Below are positions 50,633-57,639 of a stretch of 57,639 nucleotides of DNA, piece by piece. The stretch lies in the NCBI GenBank assembly GCA_036498205.1, contig DASXIC010000113.1, forward strand, positions 1 through 57,639, given 5' to 3'. The position numbers and the translations under genes were made by a program. How positions within the stretch are numbered: the first letter of the stretch is position 1; every line of letters starts with the position of its first letter. Under the pieces are notes generated by a model. That model ran no database searches and had not been told where the DNA came from. It saw only the letters and a program-made list of their open reading frames with translations. The DNA is from AV69 sp036498205. Lineage in GTDB: Bacteria > Verrucomicrobiota > Verrucomicrobiia > Chthoniobacterales > UBA10450.

Positions 50633-52756
50633 TTATTGAGACGCGATCGTGTGATTAACGGTTTCGAGTTTTTCCAAAACAATATTTTTGGTGAGCAATT
50701 CCGGAAAGACATATGGCTGAGCCGCGCCTCCCGGATAAAGCACATACAATGGGACACCGGGGCGACCGAATTGTTTCAAAAATTTTGTAATTGTGGGATC
50801 GCCGTTAGTCCAATCCGCTTTCAATTTTACAATCTGATGCTGTGAAAATGCTCCTCGCACGGCCTCTGTCTCAAGAACGGTCGATTCGTTGAACTTGCAG
50901 GTAATGCACCATTCCGCAGTGAAATCGATAAATACCGGATGGCCTTGCTGCGTTTCGGACGCAAGTCGCTCGGGAGTAAATCTTTGCCAGCCGTCCGCCA
51001 GTAAAGTCGCGCTGCCAGGGTTTGACGTCTGCTGAAATTTGTCACCAATAAAATAAATCGCGCCGAGAAGCACGATGGCGATCATAATTGCCCAGGCGGT
51101 GACGCGTGTCTGAATTCTGGCCGCTGGAGTAACGAAGGCTCCTTTGAGCCAGCAAGCGACGCTGAGCACGAGCAGAAATGCTGATGTCCAGATCAAGGCG
51201 GAGACGCCCCGCTGGGCACCGAGAACGGAAAGCAAAAAGAGGAGAGTTGCGAGAAGGAGAAATCCCATCAACTGCTTGACCCGAACCATCCAGGGGCCCG
51301 GCTTGGGCAGGAGCCTGAGCCAGGCTGGTTGGGCACTTAGCAGGAGATACGGCGCACTCATGCCCGCCGCTATAGCGGTGAAAATGAGAAGAATTGTGGT
51401 CGCTGATTGCGTGAAAGCAAAACCGAGCGCGGTGCCGAGAAACGGAGCCGTGCACGGCGTTGCTAAGATCGTGGCAAAAATCCCCTGAAAAAATGAGCCA
51501 AGATCTCCATGGGCAGATGCGCCTGCGGTAGCGCCGCGATTCAACCATTGGGGCAGGAAAATCTCAAACACGCCGAAAAGATTGAGGGCGAAGACCAGGA
51601 CAATTGCGCTCATCCCGAGGACGAAATAAGGATTTGTGAATTGAAAGGCCCAGGTGATTTCGCGGCCGGCCGATTTCAATCCCACCAGCACGAGCGCGAG
51701 TCCTAGAAACCAAACGAAAATTCCGGCCACAAAAGCCAGGCCGCTCCGGAAAATACGGGCGCGACTTTGCCCCGCTTGTTGGACGAAACCAAAAATCTTC
51801 AGCGAAATCACCGGCAACACACACGGCATTAAATTGAGAATGAAACCGCCAATGAATCCAAAGAGGAGAAAGCGCACGAACTCGCCAAGGAAAGATCGAT
51901 CATTTGTCCGAGCGGTCTGCTCTGCAACAGAAATATCCCATGCACTGCGCTCCGGATTGGAGCCCGATTTCCCAAAAACCACCAGGCCCGGCAGAGTTTT
52001 AATTGCGCTGTTAGAGGGATCCAGCGGAACGCGAAACCGCGCGCCGTCGGAAGCCCGCGATTCCAAATGCGGGTGACCGACAGCAATGCTTTCCTTGGGT
52101 GAAGGGAAAAATTCCAGAGAAGAGAAGCTCGCGAGATCCGGGCTATGAATGTCGAGCAGCAGGGCGTCGGCATCTTTTTTCCACGAACTTGAAAAATTCG
52201 CGCTTGGCGCCTTCGGCAGCTGCTTTTGGAAACGTGCGAAAAGCTCCGCATTGGCTGCCGCGTTTTTCGAAGAAATCGGCAGCATCAGATTCACCGTTCC
52301 CTCTCCCGGAATGCAAATTTTCTCGCAGACAAGCCAATTCACCTTTGCCGCAAGTTGCGCGGATGGGCCGGTCAAGTTCTTGGACGGCGTAATTTGTTGA
52401 ATCAGCAAAACCTCGTCGTGATAGCCATAGATTTGGATGTCGCCAGGTTCTATTAACTTCAACGGAATCGGCCACTGAATTTCTCCGGCTCGCCAATCTC
52501 CCGGTAATTGCCACTTGATCTCAGTCGGAATTCCCGCGTCTCCAGGATAGCGCCAGTAGGTGTGCCAGCCCGGCGCCATCTTCAGGCGAATGCCGACCAA
52601 AAAAGGTTCGCCGGGAACGATGGCGGTGACGTTGGCAATGGCCTCAGCCTGGACCAGCTGTTTCCCTTGATATAATTGGGCGGAAACGACATTCGCGCCC
52701 AGAAAGGCAACAAGCAGATTGATCAGAAGGGATATTGATCGTCTGGTTGCCCGCAT
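50633..52756 (-). CDS. Thiol:disulfide interchange protein DsbD-like
   Basis: A 707-residue inner-membrane electron carrier. The signal peptide (ISLLINLLVAFLGANVVSAQ) precedes a periplasmic domain (about 25-275) with a pair of cysteines (WLVCEKICIPGEG). A block of about eight helices has NLMPCVLPVISLK and ATPCTAPFLGTALG. The C-terminal thioredoxin domain has EWCITCKFNE and a final GRPGVPLYVLYPG. It passes electrons from cytoplasmic thioredoxin to periplasmic partners. Starts at 52756 or 52771 are both possible. It is followed immediately by the redoxin gene. Confidence 0.9.
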   Translation of the reverse strand: MRATRRSISLLINLLVAFLGANVVSAQLYQGKQLVQAEAIANVTAIVPGEPFLVGIRLKMAPGWHTYWRYPGDAGIPTEIKWQLPGDWRAGEIQWPIPLKLIEPGDIQIYGYHDEVLLIQQITPSKNLTGPSAQLAAKVNWLVCEKICIPGEGTVNLMLPISSKNAAANAELFARFQKQLPKAPSANFSSSWKKDADALLLDIHSPDLASFSSLEFFPSPKESIAVGHPHLESRASDGARFRVPLDPSNSAIKTLPGLVVFGKSGSNPERSAWDISVAEQTARTNDRSFLGEFVRFLLFGFIGGFILNLMPCVLPVISLKIFGFVQQAGQSRARIFRSGLAFVAGIFVWFLGLALVLVGLKSAGREITWAFQFTNPYFVLGMSAIVLVFALNLFGVFEIFLPQWLNRGATAGASAHGDLGSFFQGIFATILATPCTAPFLGTALGFAFTQSATTILLIFTAIAAGMSAPYLLLSAQPAWLRLLPKPGPWMVRVKQLMGFLLLATLLFLLSVLGAQRGVSALIWTSAFLLVLSVACWLKGAFVTPAARIQTRVTAWAIMIAIVLLGAIYFIGDKFQQTSNPGSATLLADGWQRFTPERLASETQQGHPVFIDFTAEWCITCKFNESTVLETEAVRGAFSQHQIVKLKADWTNGDPTITKFLKQFGRPGVPLYVLYPGGAAQPYVFPELLTKNIVLEKLETVNHTIASQ

Positions 52757-52833
52757 CCCTTTATTTACCATTCCAGCGGACTTGGAGCAACGCAGTGGCC
52801 AGGACTGGCTCATATCGTGCTGCCTGGTGTAGC

Positions 52834-53070
52834 ATGCGGTATGTAATCATCGTTGGATTGGCGGCGCTCGGTATTATTTTTTATCGGCAGAAATCGACCG
52901 AACGATCACCAGGCCAGGTCGCTTCGGCAGAACACGCCAGCTCTCTTCAGCCGACTACTCTGACACCTCGGCCGGCGAGCGAACATAACTGGGCCAAGAG
53001 CGCGATCGATCGTGCGCAGGACGTCAAAAAACAGGTGAAACGCGAAAGAGCCTCGAACGAAGTGCCCTAG
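52834..53070 (+). CDS. Small membrane-anchored protein
   Basis: A 78-residue protein with an N-terminal hydrophobic helix (VIIVGLAALGIIFY) and a polar tail with SEHNWAKSAIDRAQDVKKQVKRER, likely helical. No family is recognised. It is divergent from the DsbD gene and ends 3 bases before the end of the protease gene on the other strand. The ATG at 52834 starts right at the helix. Confidence 0.5.
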   Translation: MRYVIIVGLAALGIIFYRQKSTERSPGQVASAEHASSLQPTTLTPRPASEHNWAKSAIDRAQDVKKQVKRERASNEVP

Positions 53071-53073
53071 TTG

Positions 53074-54501
53074 CTAATCGACGTCGTAGACCTCGACTAA
53101 ACCGATTCCGGTAGCGTTGCTCGGGCTTTTGAGAATCACCGTGTAGTTTCCTGGCGCCAGCTCATTGTAGAGCGCGGAATCTCCGGTGCTATTCGGAGTA
53201 AGTTGATAGAAGGAAACGAAAGGGGACGAGACCGGGTCTGATTGCCAGCCAGTATTGGTCTGCAACAGATCGCCCTGTGAATTGCGCAACTCGATCGTGG
53301 TGTCAGGCAGCGGGGAAGGCACTACTCCTTGCAAACCGGGCCCGATTCCGCGCAGCACAACATTCTTCAGTTGTGGACCTTTCACGATGAAACCTGCAAT
53401 CATTACGTTGTCGCCAGTCGAAACCAAACCCCGGGTCGAGATGTTCGATGCACGACCATTGGCCGGGTCGAGATCGTAGACTTCCACCAAACCCACACCA
53501 GTGCCGCTATTATTGCCCGAGACGATGGCGGTGTAACTCCCGGGAGTAAGCGTCGCCGAAATGGCAGATTCCAGATCATTGGTCGGTGCAAGCCCCGTTT
53601 GCTGAATCTGGCTTTGTTGGCTGTCTTTCCAATTATCGTTAGAAAAAATTAGATTACCGGCTCCGTTATGCAAACCCAATATAGGATCGGCAAGCGGGCC
53701 GGGAACTCCGAAATTGGCCAGGGTTGGGCCGATGACTCGCGCCAGGATTGGCTTGGATTGATCGCGGAGGATGAAACCGGCAATGAGCACGTTGTCGCCC
53801 GTCCCTACCAGGGCTCGGGTGGAAATGTTCGCCAGTCGTGCATTCCCTGTGACCGGCGGTGGATTGGGAGGGGCGCCGTACAAGGATTGGACACCCGCAA
53901 CATCGTCATCGGTAAGATGATTCAGAGAACTAACGGTCGAATCCATGATCGCCGGCTGATTCTGCCTGGGCTGCGCCTCATCCGGATGATCGAGGCCTAA
54001 GACATGGCCAAATTCGTGCAACGCGACGCGATGAAAGTCTTTCCCGGGTCCAACGTTCACACCCGAGCTAAAACCTACGGCCGTATTGAAAATAACGTCG
54101 GCTTCAATCATTACGTTGCCAGTATTGCGGAAAACAGTAACGGCCAAAGTCTCTTTCCCGCCAAAGCCACCACCGAAAACAGTATTGGAAAAGAACACCG
54201 AGTTCTGACCATCGTGATTTGTATTTGACGCGGCCGCTCCGGGATCCCCTTCCGTCCACGTGAACTGCACCCCGCCCATTTGCTCGTTCCACTCCGCCAA
54301 CGCGTTCTCGGCATCGGCGTTCCAGTCTGTGAATCCATCAGGCAAGATGAAATTTGGTGTTCCAACTTGGATAACCATCGGGATGGTTCCGTTGGGCCAC
54401 TTGGGTCCTTCGAGGGCGAAGCCCAACGCGGATCTCGAAAAGATCCCAAACGCAATGGCGCAACAAGCCGCCAAGGCGAGCAACTTCTTTCGCGAAATCA
54501 C
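53074..54501 (-). CDS. Secreted matrixin-type zinc metalloprotease with two NISTR modules
   Basis: A 475-residue exported protease. The signal peptide is followed at once by FALEGPKWPNGTIP, the matrixin catalytic start. Zinc site HEFGHVLGLDH (HExxHxxGxxH) and Met-turn AIMDS are intact (about 165-195). No Cys-switch propeptide is present. The rest is two beta-rich modules (about 225-350 and 350-475), each opening NISTR-VGTGDNV-IAGFI and closing VEVYDLD or VEVYDVD. GTG start one base after the stop of the small partner gene, so expression is coupled. Related to the protease at 55157. Confidence 0.88.
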   Translation of the reverse strand: MISRKKLLALAACCAIAFGIFSRSALGFALEGPKWPNGTIPMVIQVGTPNFILPDGFTDWNADAENALAEWNEQMGGVQFTWTEGDPGAAASNTNHDGQNSVFFSNTVFGGGFGGKETLAVTVFRNTGNVMIEADVIFNTAVGFSSGVNVGPGKDFHRVALHEFGHVLGLDHPDEAQPRQNQPAIMDSTVSSLNHLTDDDVAGVQSLYGAPPNPPPVTGNARLANISTRALVGTGDNVLIAGFILRDQSKPILARVIGPTLANFGVPGPLADPILGLHNGAGNLIFSNDNWKDSQQSQIQQTGLAPTNDLESAISATLTPGSYTAIVSGNNSGTGVGLVEVYDLDPANGRASNISTRGLVSTGDNVMIAGFIVKGPQLKNVVLRGIGPGLQGVVPSPLPDTTIELRNSQGDLLQTNTGWQSDPVSSPFVSFYQLTPNSTGDSALYNELAPGNYTVILKSPSNATGIGLVEVYDVD

Positions 54502-54502
54502 C

Positions 54503-55069
54503 TTATTGGCTCGGGTGAGTGGCCTTGTTTTGAATTGCCTGTTTAAATTCCGCCGTCGTTATGGCGCGCCCCGCCGTGGCTGCACGCTCATCCTTGCCGA
54601 GTTGGTTTACGTCGGTCAAAGAAGCGCCGTCGTTCGTAAAGACGACGTCGCGCCCCGTCTGATCCTTTTTAACATGAAAACGTCCATGCATGATGCCGAC
54701 CAGCGGGATGAATTGCGAGCCGTTATTTTCAACGAAGAGAATGTCTCGATCACCGACTTTAAATTTAGGGGCATCGCTAACTTCCATCGTCTCGGCTCCC
54801 ACCGTTCCACCCATCATATTGAGCGTAACCTTGGCGCCAGGATTGCCTTTGATCGCATCCTCGACGTTGAAAGTGACATAACTAACGATGTGACGCTGCG
54901 CACCTTCGCCTGTCCACTCCGACCGCACATCCGAAACCGTACCTTGGAATATAGTCTCAGCGCGGCTGACAAGATCGTCGAACGATGGCGGAATAACCGT
55001 GGTTGCCCCGACTCTGCCTGCCAGGTAAGCGGTGACGATTAAAATAAAAAACCGGGAAGATTTTTTCAT
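54503..55069 (-). CDS. Exported protein coupled to the matrixin protease (possible partner or inhibitor)
   Basis: A 188-residue exported protein (signal peptide to about GRVGA, mature start ATTVIPPSF). The mature part is beta-rich: DLVSRAETIFQGTVSDVRSEW, IVSYVTFNVEDAIKGNPGAKVTL and FKVGDRDILFVEN. The order strand-GTV-variable loop-YxTFxV-x-KG resembles the OB-fold netrin/TIMP-type module, but it has no cysteines, so homology is unproven. It lies between two matrixin genes and ends one base before the second. A role in folding, inhibition or targeting of the proteases is inferred from that position. An ATG at 55081 is an alternative start. Confidence 0.65.
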   Translation of the reverse strand: MKKSSRFFILIVTAYLAGRVGATTVIPPSFDDLVSRAETIFQGTVSDVRSEWTGEGAQRHIVSYVTFNVEDAIKGNPGAKVTLNMMGGTVGAETMEVSDAPKFKVGDRDILFVENNGSQFIPLVGIMHGRFHVKKDQTGRDVVFTNDGASLTDVNQLGKDERAATAGRAITTAEFKQAIQNKATHPSQ

Positions 55070-55156
55070 GGGAGAAAGCACAAATAGGTTACTTCACAAT
55101 TCACTTACTTCAACGATCAGGGTTCGACGTAAAGCGCTCCTGTTTCCTTCAAGACT

Positions 55157-56701
55157 TCAGGGATCCAAATCATAAGCCTCGACCAATGCGATGCCGGTGC
55201 TGTTGTTTACGCCCCGGACGATCGCGGTGTAAGCGCCGGGCAACAATGTTGTGATAATCGCCGACTCCTTGGGGTCTGACGGTTTGTACGGCGTCGCCGC
55301 GATCGCCACGGCTTGCGGGCTGGTCCCCCAGTCATCGTTGGTTGCCACGATATTGCCCGAGCCGTCGTGTAATTCCAAGGTCGGATCGGACAGGGTGCCG
55401 GGTAAAGATGTTGGTGGCGACGCCATTGACGGGCCGATCGCACGCAACATTAGGTTTTTCGGCACCGTCCCGTTAATGATCAATCCTCCAATGAGAACGT
55501 TGTCGCCAGTGCCAACGAATCCACGAGTGGAAATATTCGACAAACGAGTCGCTACCGAATCGAGCTCGTATACTTCAACCAGGGCGATTCCTGTAAGGCC
55601 GTTGTAGCCGCGCACAATGGCAGTGTAGGAGCCCGGCGCGAGTGTCGCGATCAGCGCCGCCTCGTTCGGATTTACCGGGGCGTAGCCGCTGGCGTTGATT
55701 TGAGCAACTTGTGAGCTGTTTTGCCAGTCGTCGTTGGCGGCGATTATCGCACCGCTCGAATCGTGCAACTCCAACGTAGGATCGGATAACGCGTTCGTTA
55801 CCCCAAGGCTGCCGAGCGTAGGCCCAAGCGCTCTCACTAGCACTGTCTTCGATTGCGAACCGCTGACAATAAAACCGCCGATCATGACGTTGTTGCCAGT
55901 GCCAACGTTCATCCTTGTCGAAATATTGGCGAAATGACTGGCGGTAGGATTGCCGCCAGGCAAAGGAGTCGGAGTCGGCGTAGGCGCTGGAGCAGCCGCC
56001 GCCGAATATAGAAACTGCGCGCCGCTAATATCGTCATTTGATAAGGTCTCGCGGTCACTCGTTACCGAATTCATAATGGCGTCTACAGTTTGGCCATGTT
56101 GATCGGGGTGATCTAATCCCAATGCGTGCCCCAGCTCGTGCGTTAATACGCGCCGAATATCGCCAATGGCGAAGCCGTTCGAGCCATAACGTAACGGTCC
56201 GCGATAGGAATCGAACGCTTGATGATTGTTAAATAATATATCCGCCTCGACCATATTGCTGCCGGACGATAGCCAGTAAGTGACGGCGAGTGTTCCAGAT
56301 CCGAAGGTTTGTCCAAAGATTGTGCTCGAAAATATCACGGAATTCACTCGATCGCCCGACGAGGCGGCAGAGCTGCCGCCCAGGTTCGCGTTAAATTGCA
56401 GGCGAGCCATCACGTTATCCCAGGCATTTGCGGCGGGTGCCGCTGCGACATCCCAGGAAGTGTTTCCATCGATGAGAGTCCGTCCAGCCGAGCCAAGACC
56501 CATTTGGAAAGTCACCACGCTTCCCGATGGCCAGCTCTTGCCTTCGAGCACGTAACCGTTTGCGGGGCTGAGAACTACGAGACCGCCGGTTAAAGCAATC
56601 CAGATAGAAGGCCATCTTGAGGCGGCCCAAGACTGCCTCAGCGCGGTAAAAACGCGGTTATGGGGCCTCATAATAACTAGAAAAGCACGAAATATGCGCA
56701 T
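55157..56701 (-). CDS. Secreted matrixin-type zinc metalloprotease, paralogue
   Basis: A 514-residue protein with the same plan as the protease at 53074: a hydrophobic leader (about 31-50), GYVLEGKSWPSGSVV, zinc site HELGHALGLDH with Asp-Gln after it, IMNS Met-turn, then a Pro/Thr linker (TPTPTPLPGG) and two NISTR/GTGDNV modules ending LVEVYELD and LVEAYDLD. The linker is absent from the paralogue. No propeptide Cys is seen. ATG at 56701 or 56671; the latter fits a shorter leader. It precedes the partner gene by 87 bases. Confidence 0.88.
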   Translation of the reverse strand: MRIFRAFLVIMRPHNRVFTALRQSWAASRWPSIWIALTGGLVVLSPANGYVLEGKSWPSGSVVTFQMGLGSAGRTLIDGNTSWDVAAAPAANAWDNVMARLQFNANLGGSSAASSGDRVNSVIFSSTIFGQTFGSGTLAVTYWLSSGSNMVEADILFNNHQAFDSYRGPLRYGSNGFAIGDIRRVLTHELGHALGLDHPDQHGQTVDAIMNSVTSDRETLSNDDISGAQFLYSAAAAPAPTPTPTPLPGGNPTASHFANISTRMNVGTGNNVMIGGFIVSGSQSKTVLVRALGPTLGSLGVTNALSDPTLELHDSSGAIIAANDDWQNSSQVAQINASGYAPVNPNEAALIATLAPGSYTAIVRGYNGLTGIALVEVYELDSVATRLSNISTRGFVGTGDNVLIGGLIINGTVPKNLMLRAIGPSMASPPTSLPGTLSDPTLELHDGSGNIVATNDDWGTSPQAVAIAATPYKPSDPKESAIITTLLPGAYTAIVRGVNNSTGIALVEAYDLDP

Positions 56702-56756
56702 TTAATATAATGACCAGAAAAGCGTATCTTTTATTCGAGCGCGCGCACCCGAATGA

Positions 56757-56780
56757 GTGTTTAAACACGCAATTTGCGTG
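56757..56780. promoter_or_regulatory. Two overlapping perfect palindromes upstream of the protease gene
   Basis: GTGTTTAAACAC (56757-56768) and CACGCAATTTGCGTG (56766-56780, 7-bp arms around one T) overlap by three bases. They lie about 55-80 bases upstream of the protease start, in a 160-base gene-free gap. Candidate operator or transcript-end structure; no T-run follows. Confidence 0.4.
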
Positions 56781-56861
56781 CTCGTCGCGCATTACTTTGC
56801 CGCAATCGACTGCCCTGATCGGGCGACCATTCCACCATTCTACGGCTGATTAAATCTCCTG

Positions 56862-57356
56862 CTATGGCACCAGGAAAATCTTCTGCGAATATGGGTCTTT
56901 AACTTTACTCCCCGATTGGTAGCCCGTCACGTCAACATAACCTCCATTCGGGTCGTACGGACTAAAGACATAACCCGGTTTCCCTGGGACAGGCTTGGCC
57001 ACAGGAAATTGGGCAGTGGCGCTGCTTCGCGGAGTAGAAGCTGGTGTCGGCTGTGTGGATGCAACGTGCTCAACGCTGCGGGAGGGAGCAGGAGAATAAG
57101 CGGGAGGATTTTCACGCGGTCTGGCAGGGGTCGTCCGTACGACCGCAGGTGGTGGTGGCGGGGGTTGTTGGACCGGCGGCGCTTCGTAGACCTGCGTAGT
57201 GACGTCAGGATTTTCATCCGTGCCGTGCAGCTTGCGGCCGACAAAACGTGCTGGCGCGGTAGCGACGTGGGCGGAACTCTCCGCCACATCGCGTGCGGTA
57301 CGGCAGGCTGGTAAAACCAGAAGCACGAACAAAGCAATTCGAGCCGTGCGATACAT
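56862..57356 (-). CDS. Lipoprotein with a C-terminal SPYxPxxGYVDV domain, paralogue
   Basis: A 164-residue lipoprotein: MYRTARIALFVLLVLPAC (lipobox, Cys 18), a Pro-rich linker (about 55-115), and a conserved tail (KPGYVFSPYDPNGGYVDV, KVKDPY, KIFLVP at the end) nearly the same as that of 30259-30651. The linker is longer and different, so the tail behaves as a separable domain. The ATG at 57356 precedes the signal peptide; an open stretch upstream overlaps the threonine aldolase gene. Confidence 0.72.
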   Translation of the reverse strand: MYRTARIALFVLLVLPACRTARDVAESSAHVATAPARFVGRKLHGTDENPDVTTQVYEAPPVQQPPPPPPAVVRTTPARPRENPPAYSPAPSRSVEHVASTQPTPASTPRSSATAQFPVAKPVPGKPGYVFSPYDPNGGYVDVTGYQSGSKVKDPYSQKIFLVP

Positions 57357-57369
57357 TGACGCTTCTATA

Positions 57370-57639
57370 TCAGGAGACGGCTGCGGTGCAACTTCTGGCC
57401 GCCTTAAAATCATGGATGAATGCTGCGGTCTGCTCGTCGGTTGTGCCCCAGGAGCACATGAAACGATAAACATTGGGTTCAATGAATTTATAGAAAGACC
57501 AGCCATTCCCGCTCAGCGTTTTTACAACCGAATCGTCGAGTCGGACAAAGACGGCATTTGCCTGAACTGGAAATACGATTTTCCCACCGCTTCGCTGGAG
57601 ATCAGCCGCTAACTTTTGGGCTGCGGCATTAGCATGGCG
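57370..57639 (-). CDS. Threonine aldolase, C-terminal part (cut by the window end)
   Basis: The last 89 codons of a PLP-dependent aldolase of the beta-eliminating lyase group, cut at its 5' side by the window edge. HANAAAQKLAADL, FPVQANAVFVRLD, WSFYKF, VYRFMCSWGTTDEQTAAFI match the C-terminal domain of low-specificity L-threonine aldolases, which split threonine to glycine and acetaldehyde. The catalytic Lys lies outside the window. TGA stop at 57370-57372, 13 bases before the lipoprotein start, so the two may be cotranscribed. Confidence 0.8.
   Translation of the reverse strand, partial: RHANAAAQKLAADLQRSGGKIVFPVQANAVFVRLDDSVVKTLSGNGWSFYKFIEPNVYRFMCSWGTTDEQTAAFIHDFKAARSCTAAVS

Overview
The window looks like a chromosomal segment from a Gram-negative member of the Verrucomicrobiota, probably near Chthoniobacterales/Spartobacteria. 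The main clues are a 51-residue 'small basic protein' of the Chlamydiae/Verrucomicrobia type (48330-48485), beta-rich NISTR/GTGDNV repeat modules in secreted proteins that I associate with this phylum, lipid A acyltransferase and heptosyltransferase domains, and many small lipoproteins. The class-level placement is inference. No phage, plasmid, insertion sequence or CRISPR array was seen.

Layout. 0.2-9.7 kb: a phosphoesterase, several small lipoproteins or exported proteins (one with a cystatin-like QxVxG motif), a Nudix hydrolase, a class C26 glutamine amidotransferase-like hydrolase, a DUF885 peptidase-like protein and a POT peptide transporter. A cluster of GTAG-headed REP-like hairpins lies at about 5.97-6.34 kb. 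9.8-17.3 kb: forward housekeeping genes (ftsK, a RodZ-like gene, rimO, trxA, rplS, rnhB, yraN-like), one reverse tRNA-Arg(CCG), and a second repeat block at 15.94-16.19 kb. 17.3-22.5 kb: a reverse operon-like run of lipoprotein, STAS protein, GAF-PP2C phosphatase, grpE, dnaJ and rsmE, which couples partner-switch regulators to chaperones. 22.6-25.4 kb: a single gene fusing an MBL-fold exonuclease to an ATP-dependent DNA ligase.

25.4-30.7 kb (reverse): a DUF6600-like lipoprotein, plsC, cmk, aroA and a lipoprotein whose C-terminal domain recurs at the far end of the window. 30.8-38.4 kb: a response regulator-PP2C protein, a SWIB-domain protein, a thioredoxin-like protein, a hybrid histidine kinase, a polysaccharide deacetylase, a dynamin-like GTPase and a barrel-like secreted protein. 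38.4-44.1 kb (reverse): glycosyltransferase, cupin, methyltransferase, panC and nadB in a tight chain. 44.1-48.3 kb (forward): a fused lipid A acyltransferase-heptosyltransferase, a thioesterase and an ArnT-like glycosyltransferase. 48.3-53.1 kb: small basic protein, pseudouridine synthase, SDR, redoxin and DsbD.

53.1-56.7 kb (reverse): two paralogous secreted matrixin-type zinc proteases flank a small exported protein with a beta-rich pattern loosely reminiscent of TIMP/netrin modules. This is the best candidate in the window for an undescribed protease/partner system. The window ends in the 3' part of a threonine aldolase gene. Genes are packed very tightly: many 4-base ATGA overlaps within operons, and convergent pairs that share palindromic stop sites.
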